Source of the DNA: Macrostomum hystrix
Taxonomy: Eukaryota > Platyhelminthes > Macrostomidae
DNA: 64,000 nucleotides
Reading direction: 5' to 3'
Assembly (NCBI GenBank): GCA_950097015.1
Contig: CATNEN010000039.1
Coordinates: 16,152,501-16,216,500 of the forward strand
The position numbers were made by a program, and so were the translations under genes. The notes beneath the pieces were generated by a model. It was given only the letters and a program-made list of their open reading frames with translations. It had not been told where the DNA came from and ran no database searches. Below, piece after piece: positions 34,973 to 48,200 of this stretch (positions are counted from its first letter, which is position 1; every line of letters begins with the position of its first letter).

Positions 34973-36090
34973 TGACTATCCCTTTGATTTAGTCCCGATA
35001 ATCCCTCTGATTTAGTCCCGATAATCCCTCTGATTTAGTCCCGATAATCCTTCTGATTTATTCCCGATTATTCCTCTGATTTAGTCCCGATAATTCCTCT
35101 GATTTAGTCCTGATTATCCCTCTGATTTAGTCCTGATAATTCCTCTGATTTAGTCCTGATAATTCCTCTGATTTAGTCCTGATAATTCCTCTGATTTAGT
35201 CCTGATTATCCCTCTGATTTAGTCCTGATAATCCCTCTGATTTAGTCCCGATAATCCTTCTGATTTATTCCCGATTATTCCTCTGATTTAGTCCCGATAA
35301 TTCCTCTGATTTAGTCCTGATTATCCCTCTGATTTAGTCCTGATAATTCCTCTGATTTAGTCCTGATAATTCCTCTGATTTAGTCCTGATAATTCCTCTG
35401 ATTTAGTCCTGATTATCCCTCTGATTTAGTCCTGATAATTCCTCTGATTTAGTCCCGATAATTCCTCTGATTTAGTCCTGATAATTCCTCTGATTTAGTC
35501 CTGATAATTCCTCTGATTAAGTCCTGATAATTCCTCTGATTTAGTCCCGATAATTCCTCTGATTTAGTCCCGATAATTCCTCTGATTTAGTCCCGATAAT
35601 TCCTCTGATTTAGTCCTGATAATTCCTCTGATTTAGTCCCGATAATCCTTCTGATTTATTCCCGATTATTCCTCTGATTTAGTCCCGATAATTCCTCTGA
35701 TTTAGTCCTGATTATCCCTCTGATTAAGTCCTGATAATTCCTCTGATTTAGTCCTGATAATTCCTCTGATTTAGTCCTGATAATTCCTCTGATTTAGTCC
35801 TGATTATCCCTCTGATTTAGTCCTGATAATTCCTCTGATTTAGTCCCGATAATTCCTCTGATTTAGTCCTGATAATTCCTCTGATTTAGTCCTGATAATT
35901 CCTCTGATTTAGTCCTGATAATTCCTCTGATTTAGTCCTGATAATTCCTCTGATTAAGTCCTGATTATTCCTCTGATTTAGTCCTGATAATTCCTCTGAT
36001 TTAGTCCTGATAATTCCTCTGATTTAGTCCTGATTATCCCTCTGATTTAGTCCTGATAATTCCTCTGATTTAGTCCTGATAATTTGTCAG
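34973..36090. repeat. 23-bp minisatellite between ACSS and CCT2, about 48 copies
   Basis: Unit CTCTGATTTAGTCCTGATAA + TTC with variants CCCGATAAT, CTGATTATC and GATTAAGTC. A longer block of about 230 bp (starting with CCCGATAATCCTTCTGATTTATTCC) recurs near 35041, 35248 and 35636, so there is some higher-order order. Confidence 0.93.
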
Positions 36091-36878
36091 ATTCTTAACG
36101 TTAATCCTGTCAATTTGGCCTACCTATCCACAGGATATTTCGATTATTATCCTATCTATTGCTGCGGTAAAAGTCAATCTGAAAAATGCCCAATTGCTTC
36201 TATAATGAGTCCAAGATAAAAAAAGTAATTAGACCTTATAAAAGAGTATTTTAAATAAACAGCAACTCAAACGACAACATTTTAATCCAAAGACAGCAGC
36301 AAACAATGCTTATGGAAAATTTTCGGTAGCTATTTTTTTATTTCAATTAATTCAGAAAACTTTAAAGCTGATTTACTTTCAAACCGAAAATTGTTTCTTC
36401 TTAAGTTGACCTTCTGTTTAAATTTTGAACTTTCTAGCCTTAAAATAACAGTTATTTTAACAGTAAGTAGTAAGAGAGGAAGAGCTGAACTTTCCGTTTG
36501 TGTATTTCTCCTGGAGTTTGCAGCAATTTAGGGAACAATTCCTACGTAAGCAGTTTAGCTGATTATAAAAAAATTGTAGTAAAGCGAAATTCATTCGCTA
36601 CTACCATTACTACTAACAATATAACGCTTTTAGGAGACACAGAAGCAACAACTTTGAGAGGCTGAATATAATGAGTAGAAAAAGTAGAGAGAAATTGAAA
36701 AAGCACACGAGGGAAAGAAATTTATTTTTTTTGTAGTAGGAAATTTATTTTCAAGCTCACACTTTTGTGTAGAAAATTTCGTTCCAGCCCTTAAAATGTG
36801 AAGCTTAACAATCACCAACGCCAATTGGAGTCTATTGTGTCTAGGACCTATTGTTCAATCGTTCGACCTCGAAACACT
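36091..36878. other. Spacer 3' of CCT2
   Basis: AT-rich, no gene. TTTATT words at about 36722 and 36744 are candidate minus-strand AATAAA signals for CCT2. Confidence 0.4.
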
Positions 36879-39705
36879 TTAATGCTCGGGACGGCGAGGC
36901 CTCGGCGAAGCCTTCAGAATGTCGTCAACGCGTAGAATCATTTCGGCCGCCTCGGCGGCAGACATCAGCACCTGACGCTTGACTCGCAGCGACTCGGTGA
37001 TGCCCAGCTGGCGCATATCGGCTAGACAGCCGTCAGTCATGTTCAAACCGATGTGCGCCTCACCGGCGGCGTGAGCGGCGCGCATTTGAGCAACTAGCTC
37101 GGCAGAGTCATAGCCGCCATTGTCGGCTATGGCAGTGGGCAGCTGCAGTAGGGCCCTGGCAAAGGCCTCCATGGCGATGGCCTCCTTGCCGGCGGTGTTG
37201 ACGGCCAGACGACTGACGGCTACAGCCATCAGGGCCTCGGCGCAGCCGCCACCGGAGATGACGCGGGAGTCCTGGACGGTCTGCTGTAGGACGCAGAGGG
37301 CGTCGTGCAGCGACCTGTCGGCCTCCTCCAAGATCTGCTGGGTGGCGCCGCGCAGGACGATTGTACAGGCTTCTCCGAGCGGCACGCCGCTCATACGGAT
37401 TAGCTTATCCTCACCGATCATCACCTCCTCGATGAGGTCACATTCGCCTAGCTTGACGGAGCCGGGCGAGTCGAAAGTGGAGACAATCTCGCCGCCGAGA
37501 ACCTGGGATGAGGAAAATTTGGTAAGTGAAGGCAGAAAAATTGGGAGAAAGGTTAATGATAGGCAGGAGAAGGGGTAGAGTAGGCGGGTAGCGTGGAGGA
37601 AGTGGCATAATTGGATGGAAGGGTCGGAAAGGGGGTAGAATGATAGTGGGGAAGGAAAATGGGAAGGTTTGGTATACGGGGTAGAAATTTCTTATTTCTA
37701 GGGTAGAACGGAAGAGTGGGAGAATGGGTAGAATGGGAGGGTGGATAAGGGGTAGAATGGGAGAGTGGAGAAGGGGTAGAATGGGAGGGTGGAGAAGGGG
37801 TAGAATGGGAGGGTGGAGAAGGGGTAGAATGGGAGGGCGGAAAAGGGGTAGAATGGGAGAGTGGAGAAGGGGTAGAATGGGAGGGTGGAGAAGGGGTAGA
37901 ATGTGAGGGCGGAGAAGGGGTAGAATGGGAGAGTGGAGAAGGGGTAGAATGGGAGGGTGGAGAAGGGGTAGAATGGGAGGGTGAAGGGGTAGAATGGGAG
38001 GGTGGAGAAGGGGTAGAATGGGAGGGCGGAGAAGGGGTAGAATGGGAGGGTGGAGAAGAGGTAGAATGGGAGGGTGGAGAAGGGGTAGAATGGGAGGGTG
38101 GAGAAGGGGTAGAATGGGAGCAGTCCTTCAGCAGTTTACCAGAGCCAGTCGCTCGATGCCTTCGAAGTCGGCGTGCTCAATGGACACAACACCGGCATCT
38201 GAGAACAGCTGCTCGGGATAATTGTAGATCAACTGGCGGTTAATAAATACGTTGCAGCCGTGGGCAACTATTTTCTCAACTTTGGCTTTCATCTTCTGCT
38301 TCTCGGCCAGCTCCAGATCGCTTAGCTTGGCTACGGCGTCAACCTGACATTAGATGAGTGCGTAAGATAAGTACTTTAGGAAAGAAAAGTCGTTAGAAAT
38401 CTGTTACAATCAACATCATTATTTTATGTCCCATGGACAAACTGGCTTTAGTTCCCATTTGAAGACAATTTTCAGATCCCCATTTAAAGACCCCACTTCT
38501 AGATCCCAAAGGGACACCACTTACAGATCCCATAGGGACACCACTTACAGATCCCAAAGGGACACCACTTTCAGATCCCAAAGGGACACCACCTACAGAT
38601 CCCAAAGGGACATCACTTACAGATCCCAAAGGGACATCACTTACAGATACCAAAGGGACACCACTTACAGATCCCAAAGGGACATCACTTACAGATACCA
38701 AAGGGACACCACCTACAGATCCCAAAGGGACATCACTTACAGATCCCAAAGGGACATCACTTACAGATCCCAAAGGGACACCACCTACAGATCCCAAAGG
38801 GACATCACTTACTGATCCAAAAAGGACATTACTTTGTATCCCACCCAGACATCACATTCACACATCGCAGAGAGACAACAAAATATCCAACACAAACCAA
38901 CATATCCAACAACAACAAAAACAATAAGCGCAACACACACCTTAATCTTGGAGCCGAACACTTTGATTTTATCCGAATCCATAGGAGTGTTAGCAATCAG
39001 CACTTTTGCTTTCTCAATCCTCTTCGGCTGCTGGGCGCCGATTTTCTTGTCCAACAGGAAGCCGTCGTCAAGATAAGAGTCGCGCAGGCTTCCTCCGAGC
39101 TTCTTAATGAGCTGAATAGCTTCTAGATTGCCCGAGCCTTTCAGTCTCAGGATGGCGTTAACAGCCAGCTCGGCAAAGTGATCCCTATGCTGGGTTAGCA
39201 GCTTACTACTTAAAGTAGTGCGCGCAATATTGAGCAGATCTTCGCGAAATCTAGCCGAATCGCTCGAGTTGTCGATGGCAGCGGACTCCAGAGCCTGCCT
39301 GGCGGCGTCGCAAGCCTTCCGCCAGCCGGCGATGATGGTCTGCGGATGCAGCTTCTGGGCCATCATCTGCTCGGCTTCGCGAAGCAATTCAGCGGCCAGC
39401 ACGGTCACCGAGGTAGTGCCGTCGCCAACCTCGTCATCCTGAGTCTTGCTCATATTAACCAGAATCTTAGCAGCCGGATTATCTACACCCAAAGATTTCA
39501 AGATTGTAGCGCCGTCGTTTGTCACCTCGACACCGTCGCCGCTTCGGCCGCCCAGCAGGATCTTGTCCATGCCTTTAGGACCGAGTGTACTTTTAACTAG
39601 GTCGCCAACGGCTATAGCGCCAACGAATGAGGATAGGCGAGCGGTTTCAGAGCGTTCCTCTTCGGCACCCTGAGACAGCACCGAGATTGGCATTAGGGAC
39701 ACCAT
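36879..39705 (-). CDS. CCT2: T-complex protein 1 subunit beta (CCT2)
   Basis: Three exons: 39705-38941, 38343-38140 and 37502-36879. GT-AG, phase 0 throughout, 530 aa (human 535). It is one of eight subunits of the cytosolic TRiC/CCT chaperonin that folds actin, tubulin and WD proteins. Visible: [18 protein letters not shown] (nucleotide site), [20 protein letters not shown], the catalytic-loop [99 protein letters not shown] and [13 protein letters not shown]-type end motifs (here [18 protein letters not shown]). The beta assignment rests on the N-terminus ([18 protein letters not shown]) and on [19 protein letters not shown]. Both introns are filled by 24-bp arrays. Confidence 0.96.
37690..38120. 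repeat. 24-bp minisatellite in CCT2 intron 2, about 18 copies
   Basis: Unit GTAGAATGGGAGGGTGGAGA + AGGG, purine-rich on the plus strand, with small deletions. Open as RRGRMGGW repeats; intronic. Confidence 0.93.
38465..38830. repeat. 24-bp minisatellite in CCT2 intron 1, about 15 copies
   Basis: Unit AGATCCCAAAGGGACACCAC + TTAC, with variants ACATCAC and AGATACC. Open on both strands; intronic. Confidence 0.93.
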
Positions 39706-39844
39706 TTTGACGATTCTCTTGATTTAATAAGTTAATTTAATTCAATTTTGTCTGTTCTGCACAATTGAACGCGAATTGCTTGCTAACACTGAAATGGTGG
39801 AAGTAACGTAAAGTAATTTTATAAAGTAAAGTATACAGGCTAAT

Positions 39845-39955
39845 CTAGATGGGATAATCTATACAGTCTAATGTAGATGGGATAATCTAAATGGGATAAT
39901 CTATACAGTCTAATCTAGATGGGATAATCTAAATGGGATAATCTAGACAGGCCGA
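39845..39955. repeat. Short repeat upstream of CCT2
   Basis: Four or five imperfect units of GATGGGATAATCTA joined by TACAGTCTAAT, about 140 bp upstream of the CCT2 ATG. Confidence 0.6.
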
Positions 39956-40128
39956 TCTATGGATATTAGACATAATTATCACTTTATCTAAAATTGTGAA
40001 TTTTTGGCAGGTAAAAAAACTATTTTCTGCTCAATAAGACACATTAAGACAATAAGCAATCGAAGCGATCGACAAAAAACTGTTATTTGTTAGTAGGAAA
40101 AACACAGTAATGCCTAAATTTGCATACA

Positions 40129-40210
40129 AACATTGGTTCTGTCGGAGGGTCACTGGCTTAGAGGAGAGAGCGTTGACCTAACACGCTTAGCTTTCCGAGT
40201 TCGAATCCGC
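40129..40210 (+). mobile_element. tRNA-like SINE head
   Basis: CACTGGCTTAGAGGAG (A-box-like) and GAGTTCGAATCC (B box), spaced as in a pol III promoter with a long variable region as in Leu/Ser tRNAs. Arms pair poorly, so it is a SINE head, not a tRNA gene. Lies next to the TMEM229 stop. Confidence 0.45.
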
Positions 40211-40237
40211 CACTTAAACACAATAGAAAATCAAAAA

Positions 40238-40714
40238 CTAATCTTTGCCATCGTCAATCCATTGGACGCCGCGGACCCACACAATCAGGCATCTCTCGCA
40301 CAACAGGCCGCAGCCGTACCACAATGGCGCATAATCAAAATTAACTAGCCCGTAGATGTGATAATTGGCATAGTCTGTGTAATCCCAACTATTAGCGCCG
40401 AATTGTTTCAGCACCGAGCCGCAGGCGAACTCCCACAGGTAGGTCCAAGCCAGGTAAACCAGACCGCGCAATAAAATGTGTACTTGACGCGCCTGCAGCC
40501 AATCAGATTGCAGCTCCATGCAGAGCATTGACAGGCCATAAATCGGCAACGACCAGACGCTGGAGTAGCCGTGTAGACGGACCTCGAAGCGTTCGATTAA
40601 GTACCAGACGGCGCAGAAGCACACCTCGACGGCTAAGCCATGCAGCGCGTAGATGTACAGTCTGGCCAGCCATGATAATCGGCGGGCTGAACGCACCGTC
40701 GAGGACGATGATGA
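40238..40714 (-). CDS. TMEM229 family membrane protein (last exon)
   Basis: Open frame of 158 codons plus stop with no ATG near its start. CTTCTAG just upstream of 40714 can be a splice acceptor, so a first exon with the Met lies further upstream and was not found. Family features: LARLYIYALHGLAVEVCFCAVWY, the run SSVWSLPIYGLSMLCMELQ, then LLRGLVYLAWTYLWEFACGS, VLKQFGANSWDYTDY and an aromatic C-terminal helix, in total four hydrophobic segments. These match TMEM229A/B of vertebrates in order and spacing. Molecular role not established for the family. Confidence 0.8.
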   Translation of the reverse strand, partial: SSSSSTVRSARRLSWLARLYIYALHGLAVEVCFCAVWYLIERFEVRLHGYSSVWSLPIYGLSMLCMELQSDWLQARQVHILLRGLVYLAWTYLWEFACGSVLKQFGANSWDYTDYANYHIYGLVNFDYAPLWYGCGLLCERCLIVWVRGVQWIDDGKD

Positions 40715-42294
40715 CTAGAAGATTTCGACACATATCGGCTGACTTGTTTAAAAAATCACAAGAACTTAAACAGCATATGTTATTTAAAAATAAAATGTGG
40801 TTATTTACTTATTTTTCCGTCATTATCTAAGAACCTTGAATGCTACTTTTTCTACTTTAAGTACTATAAAACGAGCATTTGTAGTCTATATTCTAAATAA
40901 TAACGCATTTAAATCATGAGAAAGTCAACAAAAACTGTCACTCATTGTGATGTGGAAAATATCAAGTATATATCGTTGTAAAAGTGTACTTTATTGATAC
41001 TTTTTTGAAGTTAAAAACAAGCCAAGCAAAAAACTTGTTTCTTGGATGCATGAAACTGATTAGTTTAGACCTCATTTTCCCAAGAAGACAACAATCTTGC
41101 CCACAAAAACTGATTATAGTTTTTAGTATGTTGCTATCCAGAGATCAGTATTTTATTCCTTTTTTAATAGCGTTACAAACACAATTGAGTATCAAGAATT
41201 GGAAACTAAATGTACAAGAAAACATTAACACGCCACCGTGAATCTTTAGAAAATATAAATCAGATAAGACTGAAACAAGACTAAAAATTGATAAATGGAA
41301 ATAACATCTTACTGTTAACCGAGCATTTAAACTTGGCTACCTAAATCGGCCCCAATGGAATAATCTGAAATAAACTAATCAATAGAACAATTAAAAAACG
41401 ACCACATGAATCCCATGGCAAGCGTAGAGTGCAGAAAATACAACAATGCTAAAATATAAGAATACAGCCCAATAGCAGCGCACAAAGCGTGTCACATAAA
41501 ATATCTGAAAAATGGGCTTTCAAAACATGCTATAGCAGCCAACACCACAAGAGCTAGCTACGCAGGAATATTATGCAATTATTCGGTATCAACAACAACA
41601 AGCAAACCAATTTAGATCGCAAAGAAGCGAGTGTAAAACGATTAAAAATGTAGCGTATTAAAAAAATTATCGGTTTTTTATAAAAAGACTGTGACGGCAA
41701 CGAAGGCAATATTTTTGGCCTGCCTATATAATTTATCAAGGAGAATGGTAAGTAAATACGAAGGCAAACATTAAAGCGACAGAAATATCACAACATTTCG
41801 TCTTTGATGATTGATATTGTTAAGTATTGTCATATGATTGGCTTGGAGAGGTCACGTGCTTGGGTGAAGGGGGTTCTATTTTTCTACCCCAAGTTTCTAA
41901 AAATAGCTACAATTCAAATATCGAGCTCATGATCTTAGTAACAGAGTAAAACACGTTAATCGCAACGAAACGCAACACCGTTAGCCATACTGAGCTACAA
42001 ATTCATATACTTATTGACTTGTGTCCTATTTATATGTCCTATTAATATTTAGACACTTGACAAACACTTGACAATCAAAGCGTTTTTTTAAAACGAGATT
42101 GACGCCGCCAGAAATACCATACAAAAGCGATTGCAATAACACAATGCCAGACAGTTAGCATAATAATATTTATTATAGATACACAAAATTAGCAAGCATG
42201 TTGGATTGTCGACTGTATAGATCTATCACCAGAAGTCTCTTGTGTCATTCTAGAGATGGAGTTTTAAATTAACAAAACTGCAACATGGCCATGT
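40715..42294. other. Spacer between TMEM229 exon and SNAP-25; no gene seen
   Basis: AT-rich. TCGACACATATCGGC near 40725 resembles the repeat motif in the HADHA intron. TTTATT at 42169-42174 (minus AATAAA, about 120 bp past the SNAP-25 stop) is a likely poly(A) signal. Confidence 0.4.
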
Positions 42295-45200
42295 TCACTT
42301 CAACATCTTGTTGGCTCTCTTATTGGCCTCTTCAATGCGACTTTGGTTGGACTCGCCCTGTGAAAGAAAATGTGTTCAAATATGGATTACGAATCGTAAT
42401 ATGGTATTTTGACAATAATGCGATAACTATATGGCGGCAGATGGAAAAAAATTAAATGGACACAGGCAAAAAAGAGAAAGACTAGCGGCCACAGACTAGC
42501 AGACAAGGACTAGCGGCCACAGACTAGCAGACAAGGACTAGCGGCCACAGACTAGCAGACAAGTACTAGCGGACACAGGCTAGAAGACAAGGACTAGCGG
42601 ATACAGGCTAGCTGACAAAGACTAGCGGACACAGGCCGAAAAGACGAAGACTAGCGGACAGAGACTAGCGGACACAGCCAAGAAAGACAATGACTAGCAG
42701 ACAAAAGCTAACGGACAAGATCCTGCCGCTTACCTGTTCCCTGATGCGATCCAGTTGACGATTCTGAGAATCCATCTCGCTGCCCATGTCAATGGCCATG
42801 TTGCGCAGGTTGCTAACCATATTGCTAACCTCTTGAAGGTTATTGTCCATTTCGTCTTCGCGAGCATCTTTGGTGATTCTGAATGAAAAGAACGAATTGT
42901 TATGAGATCAAAAAATCTTACAAAATATATGTTATCGTAGCGTAGCAACTCACCTAGTAATGTAGCCACCCTGGGGAGCCATCCCATTATGATCGAGCAC
43001 AACGCGCGGCCCAGTAGTGTTCAATGCGCCATCTTCGTCCTTTTTAAAGTTCTTATCAAACTTTTTCTTGCCGGCTCTGTAGAATTAATATAACAGTTGA
43101 ATCTGGCTATTAAATTACTGTGTTGCTATTTTTAGCATCAACTCACGCACAAACGCACGCGCGCACGTGCTGGGTCAAGGTCAAGGCCGAATCGGGCACG
43201 TGGTGCTGACGTGATAACAAACGTGACAATAGAAAAAGGCCGGGATAGATAAGGAGAAATTAACTTTTCGGAAAGTAATAAAACATATGAAAGCTGGAGA
43301 ATGGAAAAGCAAATCGGCAAAATTTGAAACTTCACAAGGGATTAGTTTTTCCTAGATATTTCTGAATTAAACAAACAGGATCCACGAAGGTAAATCCCTT
43401 GAAATTTTAATTATTTATACTGTTAGAGCAGCGAAAAGTAAGGAAAATAAGAAGAGAATATTGAGGAAAAAACCGAAACTAGGGAAATTATAAATAACAA
43501 AAAATACGAATTTTTGGGAATCTGACCAAAAATGGTGATGTTTACAATGTGAGACATAGAAGAGTTAGCTTTGACACGCTTGACTTTGTAAATCATTAAA
43601 AAACTTCCATTTTGTTTTGTACCAAGCATTCTTAACTCATCCGATAACTAGAGCTTTCATTAACTCTTCCCTACTACCGCCTACTCAAACTGACTCCAGC
43701 ACGCGCTATTTTAGATGAATAATTTAAGCGCATTGAAGCCTTAATAAGTTAGCTAATTTTGTTTCAGGCAGACGTGGATCGATTGCTGCTGACACAAAAA
43801 AGCAAATCAATCCAATTGCGTCCTTTACGACAAGCAGTGACTCAAAAGTACAGAGAATACCACACTCACTCTTATCTGTTGACTGTAATTAACCAAACCC
43901 GCACCCTGACAAATTTCAAGTAAAAACACTAAACCCACACCCTGACAAATGCCCTTGTAAACCACCAAACCCACACCCTGACAAATGCCCTTGTAAACCA
44001 CCAAACCCACACCCTGACAAATGCCCTTGTAAAACACTAACCCTGACAAATGTCCTTGAAAATACCAAACCCATACCCTGACCGAATTCTCAGGTAGTCA
44101 TTAAACTCACCCTAAATTAATATATGTCAATTGCAAAACCCACCCACTAACAAGTGACATGCGAGAACGCCAATAAGAATGTTAGTAGATGACGATACAG
44201 GCAATGGCATATAATTTGGCGAACATCTGTCTAGTAACTAGAACTTACTTATTCCAAGGCAGAATGCAAAGGCCGCAGCACTTGTTTAAGTCGTCCAAAT
44301 TTTTTTCGGCATCTTTCATGTCCTGATTAATCTGGTCCATGCCCTCCTCGATGCGGTCGAGTTGTTCTAAAATTATACATTTTAAGACAGACGTAGAAAG
44401 TCATGGATGTGTTCAAATAGAGATTTAGATGGTTAATTATAATATTAAATATTAGCAAGCAAATACAAATACATTTTATACCAAAAAATCACGAAGGGGA
44501 AATAATAGTCAACAAAAGAACAAGGACGAGACGACAAAGACAATGCGTTGAATTCTCTAAACCATAAAGAAATATCAAAGTCATTCAATAATGAGTGTTT
44601 GCTCTATTCGTAAACCAGAATTCACTTTTCATATTTGTAATTGTTTCACTGTACTTAGAATATTAGTAGTTCGATAGGTTAAAACATAACCTGTCTTTAC
44701 ACATTAATGCAAACTACAGAATATCAATTAGTAATCTATGCTGCCTTTCTGTATGTATTTTTCTAAAGCTGACCTCCTTGATCGTCTAGCATGACAATAG
44801 TGTGAAGACCGGATTCTTTAGCCTAAAAGTACAAAGTAAGAAGTATTACAAAAATGGCATCGCAAAGAACGAAATGCGAAGTTATAAAATTCTTGATAAT
44901 GCAGCGCCATAAAATCTATCAAACTCAAACAGTACACAAGCTACCGAAGCAGACAAACATATTGATAAACTATTCTAATGAACAATATTAAAAAAGTCAC
45001 AACAGCGAAATAATTCTGAAACAATTTTACGCGCAACTTGGTCAAATATCAGCAAAAAATCAATAAATTCAATAATCGATCAATCAATTATTTACAGTCA
45101 ATAAGGATATGGGTGAAACTAAAAATGATCTCTGCTACCAAATGTTCTCAGCCAGTCAATCATTCATATTAACACAGTATTTCTAAGTCTGTGGAGATAA

Positions 45201-48200
45201 TACACTGATAATTTCGTACAATTTAATACTTACCACCCTGATCGTCTAGCATAACAAGTGTTGATATACCAGCCTCCTTAGCCTATAGTAAGTCGTATTT
45301 GCACATAAGCATATATTATCAAGATCGAAAGGAAGTTAAAACATATATCTTATACACAGGTTTTATAAACTGATAATTTTTGTTTTGGCGTGCAGTAAAG
45401 TAAGCGATTGATACTACTGCCCCTTAGACTTTTTAGGACTGACATTGCAAGCTACAAGTTAAGGGATTCAAAGATTTAGTTTTCTCTTAAAAGTACATTT
45501 ACGGCTGGTTTGTAGACAGATTTTATTGAATTAGCTCTAGTTCCGACACAGATGCTTCAGTCAAGGACTGATTTTGTAGCTCTAGTTCCGACAAATGCTT
45601 CATGGACTGATTTTGTAGCTTCAGTTCCGACACAAATGCTTCAAGGACTGATTTTGTAGCTTCAGTTCCGACACAAATGCTTCAAGGACTGATTTCGTAG
45701 CTTCAGTTCCGACACAAATGCTTCAAGGACTGATTTTGTAGCTTCAGTTCCGACACAAATGCTTCAAGGACTGATTTTGTAGCTTCAGTTCCGACACAAA
45801 TGCTTCAAGGACTGATTTTGTAGCTTCAGTTCCGACACAAATGCTTCAAGGACTGATTTTGTAGCTTCAGTTCCGACACAAATGCTTCAAGGACTGATTT
45901 TGTAGCTTCAGTTCCGACACAAATGCTTCAAGGACTGATTTTGTAGCTTCAGTTCCGACACAAATGCTTCAATGACTGATTTTGTAGCTTCAGTTCCGAC
46001 AAATGCTTCATGGACTGATTTTGTAGCTTCAGTTCCGACACAAATGCTTCATGGACGATTTCGTAGCTTCAGTTCCGACACAAATGCTTCATGGACGATT
46101 TCGTAGCTTAAGTTCCGACACAAATGCTTCAAGGACTGATTTTGTAGCTTCAGTTCCGACACAAATGCTTCAAGGACTGATTTTGTAGCTTCAGTTCCGA
46201 CACAAATGCTTCAAGGACTGATTTTGTAGCTCTAGTTCCGACAAATGCTTCAAGGACTGATTTTGTAGCTTCAGTTCCGACACAAATGCTTCAAGGACTG
46301 ATTTTGTAGCTTCAGTTCCGACACAAATGCTTCAAGGACTGATTTTGTAGCTCTAGTTCCGACAAATGCTTCAAGGACTGATTTTGTAGCTTCAGTTCCG
46401 ACACAAATGCTTCATGGACTGGTTTCGTAGCTTCAGTTCCGACACAAATGCTTCATGGACTGGTTTCGTAGCTTCAGTTCCGACACAAATGCTTCATGGA
46501 CTGGTTTTGTAGCTTCAGTTCCGACACAAATGCTTCAAGGACTGATTTTGTAGCTTCAGTTCCGACACAAATGCTTCATGGACTGATTTTGTTGCTGATT
46601 TTGAAGTTTCGTCAGAAATACTACAAGGTGATTTTTTAGCTCTAGTTCTGATACCAAACTTATATTTTTAAAAGTAATTAGTCAGTTTTAAATCGGAATT
46701 AAAAAATTACAAAGAATTTATAAAGAGCAGAAACGCTTTTTTGGTCAAGGTGAAGCAAATAGTGACAGGATAGTACCAGCACATACTTTAGCAGAAGCGG
46801 CAGAAGCACTGTAATTCTTAGAACGCTAAAAATATCTCGTTTTAAGCTGGTGTCTTTTGTTAAAAACATTAAGTTAAAATATGTTGCTGGCAGACTCTTG
46901 TGATGTCGAAATCTTCATTAGCTGACGCAAACCTATTTTTCACTAAAACTCATAAATACAACTCAAAAAGGTTTTCTAAATGGATATTTATAACGAAATA
47001 GGCCCCTTAAAAAACAATTAAGATTACCGCCTTGCATCCATAGACTATGCATCCATATTATGAAAAAAATGGATAAAATACTTTAAATACAGATGATAAG
47101 CTCAATAAACTAAGCGATTCTGATATACTAACGTAAGAAAGCTGGTTGTTAATAGTGTTGCAAATAATTTGAGAAAGGAAACAGAAATTAAGATGCTAAA
47201 TAATGCTATTATAATCGCTTAATATAAAAATTTTGAAATGTAAGGAAAATATGCACGTTTTAGCTAGCATTAGTAATAGAAAAACACTTAGTTATTGCGC
47301 CAAAATTCGAAAGTAAAAACTAACTTACCTCTTCACAAAGTGTCATCATGCGCCTTGTCGACTCCAAAGACTAAAAGAAATAAGTAAAAATAGTGATTTA
47401 TAATTTTAGAATGAAACTAGCGCATAAATTAAAGTACTCGCAACCTATTTACCATTCAATAAGATGCACGTTTTTCCAGATGGCCCCCTTCTCCCCCCAC
47501 CAGTCCATGGACTGAATAAGTTGTACACAGCCTATGGATGCGCTATACAATAACTGCGGCTGTGCCACTGACATAAAAGGGCAAATGTTTTTTCTATCAA
47601 TCTTCTTTACTCAACACTAGGGGGGCAATAATAAGTTCACAACAAAATTTGATTTTAAAAGCATTCAGTAAAAAAAGCATCGGTTTCTAGTACCGAGTTG
47701 AAACTTATATTGTGAAGATTAAATTTACGACCCAGCTATTTGACAGAGTAAAGATTGAAAGAATCAGATTTGGGCGGGGCAAAGGGTCCTGGGCGCAGGA
47801 TAATATAGCAATCACTTGGGAGTAGATTGACTAGTGATTGCTACCTGAGTATACATTACCTAAACCTAATTTCAAATATGGCTAAGGGAAATGACGTCTA
47901 AGAAGCTAGTCTTAAAAAACGAAGCGCTAATGAGGGATTTATTATATTGATACTAATGTTGATAAATAACGAGTAAAAGCTTTAAAAAATGGTTTTTACG
48001 ATGCCCAATCTTACATAGCTGACACCACGATCAATTTCTAAGAAAAGCTCTTGCGTCTCAGTCAGAGGCAAAGGTTCTCCATTAGAGTCCTTGGGTCTGG
48101 ACGAGGCAGTTGATGATTGAATAAATGACGAATTAATTGGACCATATCTACGAGTACTGGCCATGACTTTTGTTTAATTAATAAGGAAGTAAATTTTACA

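Noticed and set aside
37724-38815. Arg/Gly- and Thr/Tyr-rich open frames over the CCT2 introns
   Set aside because: 24-bp arrays; the CCT2 exons on either side splice cleanly across them.
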